Of a DNA stretch of 64,000 nt, positions 1 to 7,611 are shown piece after piece. The notes under the pieces are model-generated. The model saw nothing but the letters and a program-made list of their open reading frames with translations, made no database searches and was not told the DNA's origin. The position numbers and the translations under genes are program-made. The stretch comes from Mycobacterium sp. DL440 (lineage in GTDB: Bacteria; Actinomycetota; Actinomycetes; Mycobacteriales; Mycobacteriaceae), in NCBI RefSeq assembly GCF_011745145.1, contig NZ_CP050191.1:2346984-2410983 (forward strand), given 5' to 3'. Each line of letters begins with the position of its first letter. Positions within the stretch are counted from its first letter, which is position 1.

Positions 1-147
1 AGCGAGAAGCTCGGGGCCGGGCTACCGACCGCCGGCAGATCGCCGACAGTGTTGATGGGGTTTCCGCGCAAAGTTATCTGTGCCATGGGGCACAGTCTGT
101 CAAAAGTGGGTGCCGCGCGGGCGGGCCGGGGTGCAACGATGGGCGCA

Positions 148-1041
148 ATGATCGATCTGCCCGAAGCGGTGCGCGAGATGAGCACGCGTGGACCGCAGTG
201 GCAGTCGTGGGTCGATGGCTTGCCGCGCATGATCCGGGACCAGTTCGACGAATGGGATCTGAGCGCCGACGGACCTGCTGATCACGGCTATTGCTCGATC
301 GTGCTGCCGGTACGCACCGGAGAGGGTGCGCCCGCGGTCCTCAAGGCAGCTTTCCCCGATGACGAGTCCGAACATGAACACCTCGCGTTGCGCCGTTGGG
401 CGGGGGCGGGAGCGGTCCGGTTGCTGCGCGCCGACCCGCACCGGCGGACGATGCTGCTGGAACGGCTGCATCAACGAAATCTCAACGGGCTCTGGGATAT
501 TGAGGCGTGTGAGATAGTCGCTGAACTGTACGGCCCCATCCATGTGCCGTCGCTGCCCCGGCTACGTTCGCTGGCCGAGTACACCTCACGGTGGACGGCC
601 GATCTGGTGCGACTCCCCCGCAACGCCCCGGTTCCGCGTCGACTCGTGGAACAGGCCATCACCCTCGGCACAGACCTGGCCACCGACACCGGCATCACCG
701 GCACGCTGATCCACGGCGACCTGCACTACGAGAACGTCCTCGCCGCTGACCGCGAGCCATGGCTGGTGATCGACCCCAAACCGATGAACGGCGACCCGCA
801 CTACGAGATCGCGCCGATGCTGTGGAACCGATGGGATGAGCTGGCGGGTTACGTTCGCGACGGGGTCCGGCGCCGGTTGGCTGCTCTGGTCGACGCCGCC
901 GGTCTGGATGCCGACCGGGCCCGAGCCTGGGTCATCGTACGGATGGTGCACAACGCGATGTGGGAACTGACCGAAACGCGCGAGCCCGACGCAGACTGGC
1001 TCACCAGGTGTGTGGCGATCGCCAAGGCTGTACAGGACTGA
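148..1041 (+). CDS. APH(6)/hydroxyurea-type small-molecule kinase
   Basis: Predicted cytosolic phosphotransferase of about 297 residues with the aminoglycoside-phosphotransferase fold. The probable ATP-anchoring lysine is in AVLKAAF (near residue 66), the catalytic loop reads IHGDLHYENV (HGD near 189-191, Asn near 196) and the metal-binding Asp is in VIDPKP (near 209). The arrangement, including the IDPKP motif, is typical of the streptomycin 6-kinase/hydroxyurea phosphotransferase group; the real substrate cannot be read from sequence. Earlier in-frame ATGs exist at 49 and 139, but homology-like sequence only begins after 148, so I chose 148. It is the first gene of the window and stands alone, convergent with the gene at 1046-1369. 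Confidence 0.8.
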   Translation: MIDLPEAVREMSTRGPQWQSWVDGLPRMIRDQFDEWDLSADGPADHGYCSIVLPVRTGEGAPAVLKAAFPDDESEHEHLALRRWAGAGAVRLLRADPHRRTMLLERLHQRNLNGLWDIEACEIVAELYGPIHVPSLPRLRSLAEYTSRWTADLVRLPRNAPVPRRLVEQAITLGTDLATDTGITGTLIHGDLHYENVLAADREPWLVIDPKPMNGDPHYEIAPMLWNRWDELAGYVRDGVRRRLAALVDAAGLDADRARAWVIVRMVHNAMWELTETREPDADWLTRCVAIAKAVQD

Positions 1042-1045
1042 CGCC

Positions 1046-1369
1046 TCAGATGACCTTGTACGTGAGGTCGTACAGTGCGCCCGCTCCGCTGAATTGCTGA
1101 GTGAGCTCTCCCCGCCCCAACTCGTCGGAGCGGATGAATATCGAGCCGACGTCCTCCATCTCGTCGGTACGGACGTCCACCTCCCTCAGCACGATCTCCA
1201 ACTGGCCGTCGAACGGCAGCAGTCGGTCCAGATCCACCACGTCCCCCTGGCACATCGAGACAGCCTTGAACTGAAATCCATCAGCTCTGCTGATGCTGAG
1301 CTCGTCGGCCCCACCGCAGTCCTGGGTCCTTACGGCCCGGAGTTCCGACAGCTTGGCGAACAACGACAT
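1046..1369 (-). CDS. small hypothetical protein, probable beta-sandwich
   Basis: A 107-residue protein without signal peptide or membrane segment. The start is well supported: GGAGG lies five bases before the ATG. The sequence alternates hydrophobic and polar residues and ends in GALYDLTYKVI, with acidic runs such as VDVRTDEMEDVG in the middle. This resembles small C2-like beta-sandwich proteins of actinobacteria, but that is only an impression of the pattern and no function is claimed. Its base composition is a little lower in GC than its neighbours. It lies tail-to-tail with the kinase gene, four bases apart, and about 160 bases downstream of the start codon of nothing recognisable (1370-1529 holds no supported gene). 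Confidence 0.6.
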   Translation of the reverse strand: MSLFAKLSELRAVRTQDCGGADELSISRADGFQFKAVSMCQGDVVDLDRLLPFDGQLEIVLREVDVRTDEMEDVGSIFIRSDELGRGELTQQFSGAGALYDLTYKVI

Positions 1370-1529
1370 GGCATCCTCCGTTGGATCTTCCCGCCAGCGG
1401 TAGCTGACGAAGTCGATTCTCGAGTTGCCGCCCCGTCGCGCACATGCGTAGTGCGCTACTTGAATCTGTTCGGCGAAGGTTGCTTCTCCCGGTGCCGAGC
1501 TGCCTCACCCGATACTGCATCCGGGCAGT

Positions 1530-2501
1530 TCACGATGCAGAAATGGCATGTTGCAGGCGTTCGCGCCACCAGGTCAGCCGGGCCGGGTCGGTGAGGGCGT
1601 ACCGCTCGAGTCGGTCGCGCTGCGGCGCCGGGGGCATGGGCGCGACGGGTAGGTAGCCATCAACTGTGACCAGGGAACGCGAATCCGCGACGACGTCGCC
1701 GGCGAGAAATCTCCTGGTTCCCAACTCGCACGCGAACGCCAACTGGGGCAACGCGCCCGCCAGCGCGAGTCCCGCGCCAAGTCCGATGGTCGTCTCCAGC
1801 GTCGAAGTGACCACACAGGGCAACCCGCAGGATTCGGCGACGCGCAACGCGCGCCGGGCCCCGCCCAACGGTCCGGTCGCGAGCACTGCGATGTCGGCCG
1901 CCTCGCCGAGGCGCAGGCCCATCGGTTCGTCGGATTCGCGGATCGACTCGGCGGCCGCGATGGGCACCGCGACCCGGAGCCTCACCTGCGCCAGCTCGTC
2001 GATGGTGGAGCACGGCTGCGCGATGAACTCCAATCCGCCGGCCGCGCGATCGAGAGCAGCGATGGCGGCGACCGCAGTGTCCGGATCCCACCGCCCCTTC
2101 GCGTCACATCTGAGGACGCCATCCGCGCCGAGCCCGTCGCGCACCGCCCGGACGCGCTCGACGTCCTGGGCCAGTCCCCCGACACCCACCTCGATCGCCG
2201 CGGTCCGACAACCCGATGCGGCGGCGATCTCGTGCGCCCGGGCGGCGCCGACGGCGGGAATGGTGACCGCGATGGGTACCCGCCCGCGCACCGGATCGGG
2301 CCAGCCGACGGTGCCCGGCTCGGTGGCCGCGGTGAGCCAGCGTCCCAGTGCGCGCTCATAGGGCAGCGGGCTGAATTCCCCCCAGCCCTGCGGCCCCTCG
2401 ATGAGCATTCCCTCGCGAATCGTGAGCCCGCCGACCGGCTCGAGGGTCGGGATGGCGAAAACCGGCGCGCGGTCAAAGTCGATCAGGGTCTGCACAACCA
2501 C
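1530..2501 (-). CDS. MenC-like (o-succinylbenzoate synthase family) pseudoenzyme
   Basis: A 323-residue protein colinear with mycobacterial MenC, the menaquinone-pathway enzyme of the enolase superfamily: N-terminal capping part with EGPQGWGEFSPLPYE, then a barrel with CDAKGRW, AQPCSTIDELA, PIAAAES and LATGPLGG. In active family members these positions carry a KxK pair, three acidic metal ligands and a second catalytic lysine. Here KxK reads A102-x-E104, the second ligand is A161, the third is A184 and the lysine is A208; only D133 of the first ligand motif is kept. The frame is open throughout, so this looks like a maintained but non-catalytic paralogue, not a decayed gene. I give it no gene symbol for that reason. 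A functional menC should exist elsewhere in the genome. Confidence 0.75.
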   Translation of the reverse strand: MVVQTLIDFDRAPVFAIPTLEPVGGLTIREGMLIEGPQGWGEFSPLPYERALGRWLTAATEPGTVGWPDPVRGRVPIAVTIPAVGAARAHEIAAASGCRTAAIEVGVGGLAQDVERVRAVRDGLGADGVLRCDAKGRWDPDTAVAAIAALDRAAGGLEFIAQPCSTIDELAQVRLRVAVPIAAAESIRESDEPMGLRLGEAADIAVLATGPLGGARRALRVAESCGLPCVVTSTLETTIGLGAGLALAGALPQLAFACELGTRRFLAGDVVADSRSLVTVDGYLPVAPMPPAPQRDRLERYALTDPARLTWWRERLQHAISAS

Positions 2502-2598
2502 GTGACGCTAGCGGACCGAACCGGTCCTGGGCAGTCAACCCGCGGCTTAGACTGCGCCCGTAGGCCCTAAAGAGGTGCCGCCGATGAGGAGACAGCCA

Positions 2599-2847
2599 AT
2601 GACGAGCGCAGTGTGGCGCGGGGTATTCACGGTGGTCTCGGCCGCGGTGCTGTCGGCCGGGTCGATGGCGGTCGCCACGATCGTTACGCCGGCCTCGAGC
2701 TCGGCGTGCGCGCCCGGGGAAACCGGCGTCACCAACGGTTGTTCACCGTTCTGCATACCGGGCAGGCAACTCGACACCGCGACTGGGCTGTGCCTGCCGG
2801 TTCCGCCCCCGCCGGCCGCGGATGGCGTTGCGACACCACTTTTCTAA
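2599..2847 (+). CDS. small exported Pro/Cys protein
   Basis: An 82-residue protein with an N-terminal signal peptide (hydrophobic stretch about residues 9-30, small residues near SSSA) followed by a short mature part with four cysteines and a proline-rich tail. I chose the ATG at 2599 because AGGAG lies seven bases before it; an in-frame ATG at 2584 overlaps that Shine-Dalgarno. The mature part contains a motif LDTATGLCLPVPPPP that resembles the WWDPVANVCRPP module of the small exported protein at 6687-6929, and both begin MTS, so the two look like diverged members of one family. Function unknown. Confidence 0.6.
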   Translation: MTSAVWRGVFTVVSAAVLSAGSMAVATIVTPASSSACAPGETGVTNGCSPFCIPGRQLDTATGLCLPVPPPPAADGVATPLF

Positions 2848-2852
2848 GCCAT

Positions 2853-2858
2853 TACGCT
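2853..2858 (+). promoter_or_regulatory. TAnnnT -10 element, leaderless start of MOSC gene
   Basis: TACGCT ends seven bases before the ATG of the MOSC gene, and no Shine-Dalgarno sequence precedes that ATG. This spacing is the usual one for a mycobacterial transcript that begins at its start codon. Confidence 0.45.
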
Positions 2859-2865
2859 GGGCGCC

Positions 2866-3528
2866 ATGGCGCAGGTCCTGACGGTGAACGTGGCTCATCC
2901 ACGACCGAACGCGGCCGAGGGGCGTGCCGTCACCGGCATCGACAAGCGTCCCGTCGACGGGGCCGTCGCGGTACGCGCGCCGGGACCGATGCACGGCGGG
3001 CTCGGTAGCGGCCTCGTCGGCGACACGATCGGTGACCAACAGTTTCACGGCGGCGACGATCAGGCGGTGTACGCCTACGCACGCGAAGACCTCGACGGCT
3101 GGCAGAGCGAACTGGACCGTGAGATCGCCAACGGCGTATTCGGCGAGAACCTGACCACCGCGGGCATCGACGTCACCAACGCCGTCATCGGTGAACGGTG
3201 GCGGGTCGGGTCCGACGGGCTCGAGCTCGAAGTGTCCCGGCCGCGCATCCCCTGCCGGACATTCGCCAACTGGTTGCAGCTCAACGGGTGGGTCAAAACC
3301 TTTACCAGAGCAGCGATTCCAGGGGCGTATCTGCGTCTGGTGGCACCGGGCTCGGTATCTTCGGGCGATGAGATCGTGGTGACCGACCGGCCTGACCATG
3401 ACATCACCATCGGATTCGTGTTCCGTGCGCTGACCCTGGAGCCACAGCATCTGCCCTCGATCCTGCAGGCGGCCGCCCTGCCCGACCCTCTGCGGGAGCT
3501 CGCCGAACGTCGGACCGCCTCGAGCTGA
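2866..3528 (+). CDS. MOSC domain protein (YiiM-like)
   Basis: A 220-residue cytosolic protein with the MOSC domain, a fold that binds the sulfur-bearing molybdenum cofactor or handles sulfur transfer. Recognisable family blocks are HGGDDQAVYAYARED (residues 61-75), FGENLTT (92-98) and the conserved cysteine in RPRIPC130. The C-terminal part (DHDITIGFVFRAL, residues about 178-190) fits the YiiM group with its extra 3-alpha domain, whose members reduce N-hydroxylated compounds. The substrate here is not evident. Its stop codon is followed after one base by the reading frame of a 5'-truncated AraC/GlxA regulator, so the gene sits at a recombination junction. Confidence 0.85.
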   Translation: MAQVLTVNVAHPRPNAAEGRAVTGIDKRPVDGAVAVRAPGPMHGGLGSGLVGDTIGDQQFHGGDDQAVYAYAREDLDGWQSELDREIANGVFGENLTTAGIDVTNAVIGERWRVGSDGLELEVSRPRIPCRTFANWLQLNGWVKTFTRAAIPGAYLRLVAPGSVSSGDEIVVTDRPDHDITIGFVFRALTLEPQHLPSILQAAALPDPLRELAERRTASS

Positions 3529-3565
3529 TTGGCGGGCCCGCCTGTTCTCCGGCGGAGACGATCTG

Positions 3566-4288
3566 GTGGGCCGGCCGATCGATCCCAGACTGGTGGCGGC
3601 GTTGCGAGACCTACCCACTCGAACCCGGCGGCTGGCATCGATCTGCACCGGGTCCTTCATCCTGGCCGAGGCCGGCCTGCTCGACGGCCGCCGGGTCACC
3701 ACCCACTGGCGGCACGCACGGCTGCTGGCACGCGCGTATCCCACGATCTCGGTCGAGCCCGACGCCATCTTCGTCCGGGACGGAGACGTCTACACCTCAG
3801 CTGGAGTGTCGGCGGGCATCGACCTGGCATTGGCGCTGGTGGAGTCGGATTGGGGAGCCGACCTGGTGCGCGACGTCGCGCGGTCACTGGTCGTGTATCG
3901 CAAGCGCGCGGGCGGCCAGTCGCAGTTCTCCACGCTGGTCGAGTCGGACGCACCGGCAGAGTCGGTATTGCGCCGGGTCACCGACGCGATCGCGGCTGAC
4001 CCGACTGCGGACCACAACGTGAAACACCTTGCGGCACTGGCCTCATTGAGTACCCGACAACTCACCCGGCTGTTTCAGGCAGAGCTTGGCAGCACCCCGG
4101 CGCGCTACGTCGAAACGGTGCGGATCGACGTCGCACGAGCAGCCCTCGATGCGGGACGCCAGGTGGGAGAAACGGCCCGCCTGGCCGGGTTCGGCAGCGC
4201 CGAGACCCTACGACGGGTGTTCGTCAACCACCTCGGGGTGTCACCGAAGGCCTACCGCGGCCGGTTTCGCACCACGTCCGGCGGCTGA
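3566..4288 (+). pseudogene. 5'-truncated GlxA-type AraC-family regulator
   Basis: The 240 codons encode the second half of the DJ-1/PfpI-like domain (SICTGSF with C27, AEAGLLDGRRVTTHW) and a complete C-terminal AraC helix-turn-helix (about residues 130-230; STRQLTRLF and AGFGSAETLRRVF). Full-length relatives are about 320 residues. Homology can be followed in frame upstream to about 3545 (LFSGGDDLVGRPIDP), then stops exactly where the MOSC gene ends, so roughly the first 70-80 residues are missing. The only usable start is GTG at 3566. It may be a remnant, or a short DNA-binding protein still made from 3566; the remaining frame has no further damage. It is convergent with the SGNH hydrolase, eight bases apart. 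Confidence 0.65.
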
Positions 4289-4296
4289 ACCCGGAC

Positions 4297-4986
4297 TCAG
4301 ACCCAGCGCGGAAGCTCCTTGCCGATCAGCGGTGCGATCTTGTCCGCCATGTAGGCGTGGCCGGCGTCGGTCGGATGGATGCCGTCGACCCCGATCAACT
4401 CCGGGTTGTCGAAGAACCAGCGCTCGGCGATCGGATCGACGAACGTCGCCCCGACCTGCCGTGCCTGATCCCGCAGAATGTCACGAACACCGAACAGATT
4501 CGGCGGAACATCGGCGTTCACCCACGGCGGCCCGATCACCAGCATCCGCGCGGTGGGGGCGGCTTGCCGTGCCATCGTCAGGGCATCGTGGGTCAACCGG
4601 GCGACCGCACCCAGGTCAGCGTCCTTGTCGTTGCGCGACCCGAAGAAGACGATCAACGCGTCGTCAGGCTGCACTGCCCTGGGAGTCAGGTCGGCGAAGA
4701 TGCTGCCGTGGTTGCCACGCGCCTCATAGCCGGCGCCGCCCTCGGCCACCACATCCGCGTCCACCTGCACCCCGCGTTGCGCCAGTTTCTGCCAGGCCAG
4801 CGACGCCCAGTTCCTCGGCCCCATACCGCCCTCGGCGAGCATGCCCGTGGTGTAGGAGTCCCCGATCACCGCGATGTGGTTGATCTGGGGATCCAGGCCC
4901 GAGTTGACATAGCGCCGCTGAGGGGCCTGCGCGAACAACCCCACCAGGAGGGCGAGCGAGACGATGAAAGTGGCCAGACGACTCAC
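4297..4986 (-). CDS. exported SGNH/GDSL hydrolase
   Basis: A 229-residue secreted or cell-wall esterase/lipase of the SGNH superfamily. An N-terminal hydrophobic segment (about residues 3-20) acts as signal peptide or anchor. Block I is AVIGDSYT with the nucleophile S44; block V is DGIHPTDAGH with D201 and H204; the Gly and Asn positions are covered by EGGAGYEARG and FGSRND. The GTG at 4986 is preferred because GGAGG precedes it by five bases; an ATG four codons upstream would place that Shine-Dalgarno inside the gene. Substrate unknown; enzymes like this in mycobacteria act on acyl groups of envelope lipids or glycans. An acyltransferase gene follows upstream on the same strand, 155 bases away. 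Confidence 0.8.
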   Translation of the reverse strand: MSRLATFIVSLALLVGLFAQAPQRRYVNSGLDPQINHIAVIGDSYTTGMLAEGGMGPRNWASLAWQKLAQRGVQVDADVVAEGGAGYEARGNHGSIFADLTPRAVQPDDALIVFFGSRNDKDADLGAVARLTHDALTMARQAAPTARMLVIGPPWVNADVPPNLFGVRDILRDQARQVGATFVDPIAERWFFDNPELIGVDGIHPTDAGHAYMADKIAPLIGKELPRWV

Positions 4987-5141
4987 TGCAACCTCCACTG
5001 CCGGCGGGACCCCATACGTCCCGGACCGCGATACCGAGACAGCCTAAGGTGTGAACCTAGGCCGTAGATAGGCGGCCGGTGACACCGCGATAACAAGGGC
5101 ATAACAACCTGTCGCGCAGCGGCTTTGGATGGTTACAACGG

Positions 5142-6380
5142 TCAGCCCGCGCGGGCTGAAACCTCGTCGGACCGGTCTGCGGGCTCGGTGTCGATCCGGT
5201 GCAGTTTCTTGTTCGTCTGGTCGACCGGCCGGATGTCGACCATTCTGCGCATCCAGCGTCTGGCCGGCTCCTCCACGAAGTGATACAGCGCGATGGCGCC
5301 CACCACTGCAATCGCGAACAGGCCGAGAAGCGTCGCCTTACCCGAGAGCGTGGGTGTCAGGGTCAACTCGAATTGCCGGGTGGTCCAGATCCAGGCGGTA
5401 TGGACCAGCTCGTGCACCATGTACAGGCCGAATGAGATCTGGCCGCCGTAGACCAGAAGCCGGGTGGACAGCAATGCCGGAAGGCTGCCGACGCCGATCG
5501 CCAGGGCGACAACCTGCGGAACGAAGAGGATGTCGACCATGCCGCCGGCATCGCCGACCGTGTTCAACGGGTGCTTGTCGAAGAAGTACAGTCCGCCGAC
5601 GATGGCGGCACCCAACAAGATCGAGAGGTAGCCCGCACTCTTCTGGGTCCGATCCGTCAGATGCAGCTTGCGCACCGCGGCGCATGCCAGCGCACCGGCG
5701 GTGAACTGCATGACGATCCGGGGCAGCCAGCTCCACGGCGTATAGAAGTGTCCGGTGGCCATCAACAGCACGACCGGTGGCACTGCGGCGGCGATGGCCA
5801 GCAAGACCAGACTGCGCGCCCGGGTGGCGCGGGCGATCCGGAAGATCACCAGGATCAGCGCTCCGAACAGCAGGTAGGCCAGCCACTCGGCGCTGATCGA
5901 CCACGCCGGCCCATCCCAGCTCGAGCCGTCGAAGTAGGGCTGGAACCACAGTTGGACCAGGAAAAGCTGCCGCACATAGCTGACGGCGTTGTAGCCGCTC
6001 GTGTCCTCAGGTGGGATATGCCCGACATTGAGGGTGAAGATCAGCCACAGTGCGGCCAGGTGCAGCGTGACGAGGTACACCGGCCACACCCGGGACAACC
6101 GCAGCCACAAGAAGTGCAACGTGGCCCGGGTGGACCAGGTCGGTCCCATCCGGTCGATGTAGTTCCAGGTCAGGACGAATCCGCTGAGAATGAAGAACAG
6201 ATCGACGCCCTGTGCGCCGCGGTCGAGCACGGGGGCGAGCGCTTCGGTGACGTCAGGTGCCACCTGGTAGAGCAGGGGCCGAAAGTGGAAGAGAACCACC
6301 CACACCGCTGCAACGATGCGCAGACCCGTCAGGGCCTTGATCTCTGCGCCGCGCACAACACCCTTTTCCGTATCCACCAA
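5142..6380 (-). CDS. acyltransferase 3 family membrane protein (OafA/YrhL-like)
   Basis: A 412-residue integral membrane protein with about ten hydrophobic segments. It starts with the family signature EIKALTGLRIVAAVWVVLFHF, in which the membrane-embedded histidine of the first helix is typical of the family, followed by GVDLFFILSGFVLTW. Members move acyl groups from the cytosol onto sugars, glycolipids or peptidoglycan. The last 50 residues after VEEPARRWMRRMV are hydrophilic and rich in charge. The start can be TTG at 6380 or GTG at 6377; neither has a convincing Shine-Dalgarno. Its position next to an SGNH hydrolase on the same strand suggests a pair that adds and removes acyl groups, but that is inference. 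Confidence 0.85.
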   Translation of the reverse strand: MVDTEKGVVRGAEIKALTGLRIVAAVWVVLFHFRPLLYQVAPDVTEALAPVLDRGAQGVDLFFILSGFVLTWNYIDRMGPTWSTRATLHFLWLRLSRVWPVYLVTLHLAALWLIFTLNVGHIPPEDTSGYNAVSYVRQLFLVQLWFQPYFDGSSWDGPAWSISAEWLAYLLFGALILVIFRIARATRARSLVLLAIAAAVPPVVLLMATGHFYTPWSWLPRIVMQFTAGALACAAVRKLHLTDRTQKSAGYLSILLGAAIVGGLYFFDKHPLNTVGDAGGMVDILFVPQVVALAIGVGSLPALLSTRLLVYGGQISFGLYMVHELVHTAWIWTTRQFELTLTPTLSGKATLLGLFAIAVVGAIALYHFVEEPARRWMRRMVDIRPVDQTNKKLHRIDTEPADRSDEVSARAG

Positions 6381-6686
6381 GCTGATCCGTCACGTTTCCG
6401 CCGCGGCTGGCCGGGCGGATCGGCCCGCGATTCGCGCAACCGGCAGCTCTCGCAGACTAGCAGCGTGCCGCTGCAGGGCCTGCTCCCCGCGCGGTGCGCG
6501 GCCCCTGGGCGGCACGTCGGTATTCGCGAACACCGGCTCGGGTGATCTTGTGCAGCAAAGCATTTGCCGACGTCGACGCCCTCGCCGGAACGTCGTGGTC
6601 AGCGACGACGCGGCGTGTCCGATTCCTGGCAGTCCGCTCAGCGGGCCGATAGGCTCGGGTTACGTGATCTCTTGGGGAGGTGCGAG

Positions 6687-6929
6687 ATGACCAGCATCAT
6701 CGGCCGCTGCGCCGCGGGCATCGGCGCGATACTGGCTCCGTTCGGTCTGATGGCAGTCGTTACCGTCGCCACACCGGCAGTCAGCTGGGCCGACTGTGGG
6801 GCCGGAGAATGGTGGGATCCGGTGGCGAATGTGTGCCGCCCGCCGGTCGTGCCGCTGGGATGCGACAACGGCTGGTGGTGGGACCCGGTGGGTAATGTCT
6901 GCCGGCCGCCGTTGCTCCCGCCCGGCTGA
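6687..6929 (+). CDS. small exported protein with duplicated WDPxxNVCRPP module
   Basis: An 80-residue protein: signal peptide (hydrophobic about residues 5-30, ending near SWA) and a mature domain of about 45 residues made of two copies of one unit, WWDPVANVCRPP and WWDPVGNVCRPP, each preceded by a Cys-containing linker. GGGGAGG lies six bases before the ATG, which fixes the start. The four cysteines could form two disulfides outside the cell. It is related to the gene at 2599-2847, which keeps one weaker unit. Function unknown; I do not recognise a named domain. Confidence 0.65.
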   Translation: MTSIIGRCAAGIGAILAPFGLMAVVTVATPAVSWADCGAGEWWDPVANVCRPPVVPLGCDNGWWWDPVGNVCRPPLLPPG

Positions 6930-6944
6930 TCCCAGGGCAAGCCG

Positions 6945-7511
6945 TCAGGGATTCGGCACCGACGACCCGTCGTAATTGCGGGCGTTGTTGTTCAGGGTGT
7001 CCATCCACGAGCGCAGCTTGGCCCCGCCGACCAGCGCCGGGATGGCGCCGCTGGCCGGGGTGTCGGGGACGGCGTCGGTTGGCTGCCACGGCTGGCAACC
7101 GCTTGTCTTGAACGCCTTGTCCGTCGCTTCGATCGTGATGACCTGCGGTTTCTTGCTGAACGCATTGTCGATGATGTCGCCGCCGTGTAGATCGGCCATG
7201 CGCTTCCAGTAGCAGGTGCCACCCTCGACCGGTCCGGCCGAGGCGTAATTGCCCGGCTGAATATCGGTACCGACCATGAAGAGGCCGTCGTGGTCGATTG
7301 TCTTCACGCCCGCGGGGGCCGCCGGAGGCGCGTCGGCGGGACCGGGGGGCGGACCGGGCGCGGGGACGGGACCCGCCGCTGGACCCGGCGCTGGACCCGG
7401 CGCGGGGCCGGGGGCCGGCGCGTCCGGGTCGGCGCTGGCGATGCCACTGAACGCCCCACCTGCGGACACCACCAGGGCGGCGGCGAGGATCACGGCTTTC
7501 ATCGGCTTCAT
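6945..7511 (-). CDS. exported protein with Pro-Gly-Ala repeat linker
   Basis: A 188-residue secreted protein. A signal peptide (MKPMKAVILAAALVV..., cleavage likely after IASA) is followed by a linker made of repeated PAPGPAPG units (about residues 30-62) and a C-terminal domain with DHDGLFMVGTDIQPGNY, GTCYWKRM and TSGCQPW. The phrase DIQPGNYASAG...CYWKR is seen in several mycobacterial and other actinobacterial exported proteins of unknown role. The ATG at 7511 or 7502 can serve as start; upstream in-frame codons lack exported-protein features. It is convergent with the gene at 6687-6929 and divergent from the phosphodiesterase-like gene at 7612. Confidence 0.75.
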   Translation of the reverse strand: MKPMKAVILAAALVVSAGGAFSGIASADPDAPAPGPAPGPAPGPAAGPVPAPGPPPGPADAPPAAPAGVKTIDHDGLFMVGTDIQPGNYASAGPVEGGTCYWKRMADLHGGDIIDNAFSKKPQVITIEATDKAFKTSGCQPWQPTDAVPDTPASGAIPALVGGAKLRSWMDTLNNNARNYDGSSVPNP

Positions 7512-7611
7512 GAAAACCCAGCGTACCGGGTACAGCGGAGTGGTCGGGCGCCCTTGGGCCGAGGTCTGCGCCGGCAAAACCCGCCGACGTGATCTGTGGC
7601 ACGCTCGCGGT

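Noticed and set aside
1281..1520. 79-codon minus-strand frame between the small beta-protein and menC-like gene
   Set aside because: Overlaps the better supported gene at 1046-1369, Arg/Gly-rich composition, no ribosome site.
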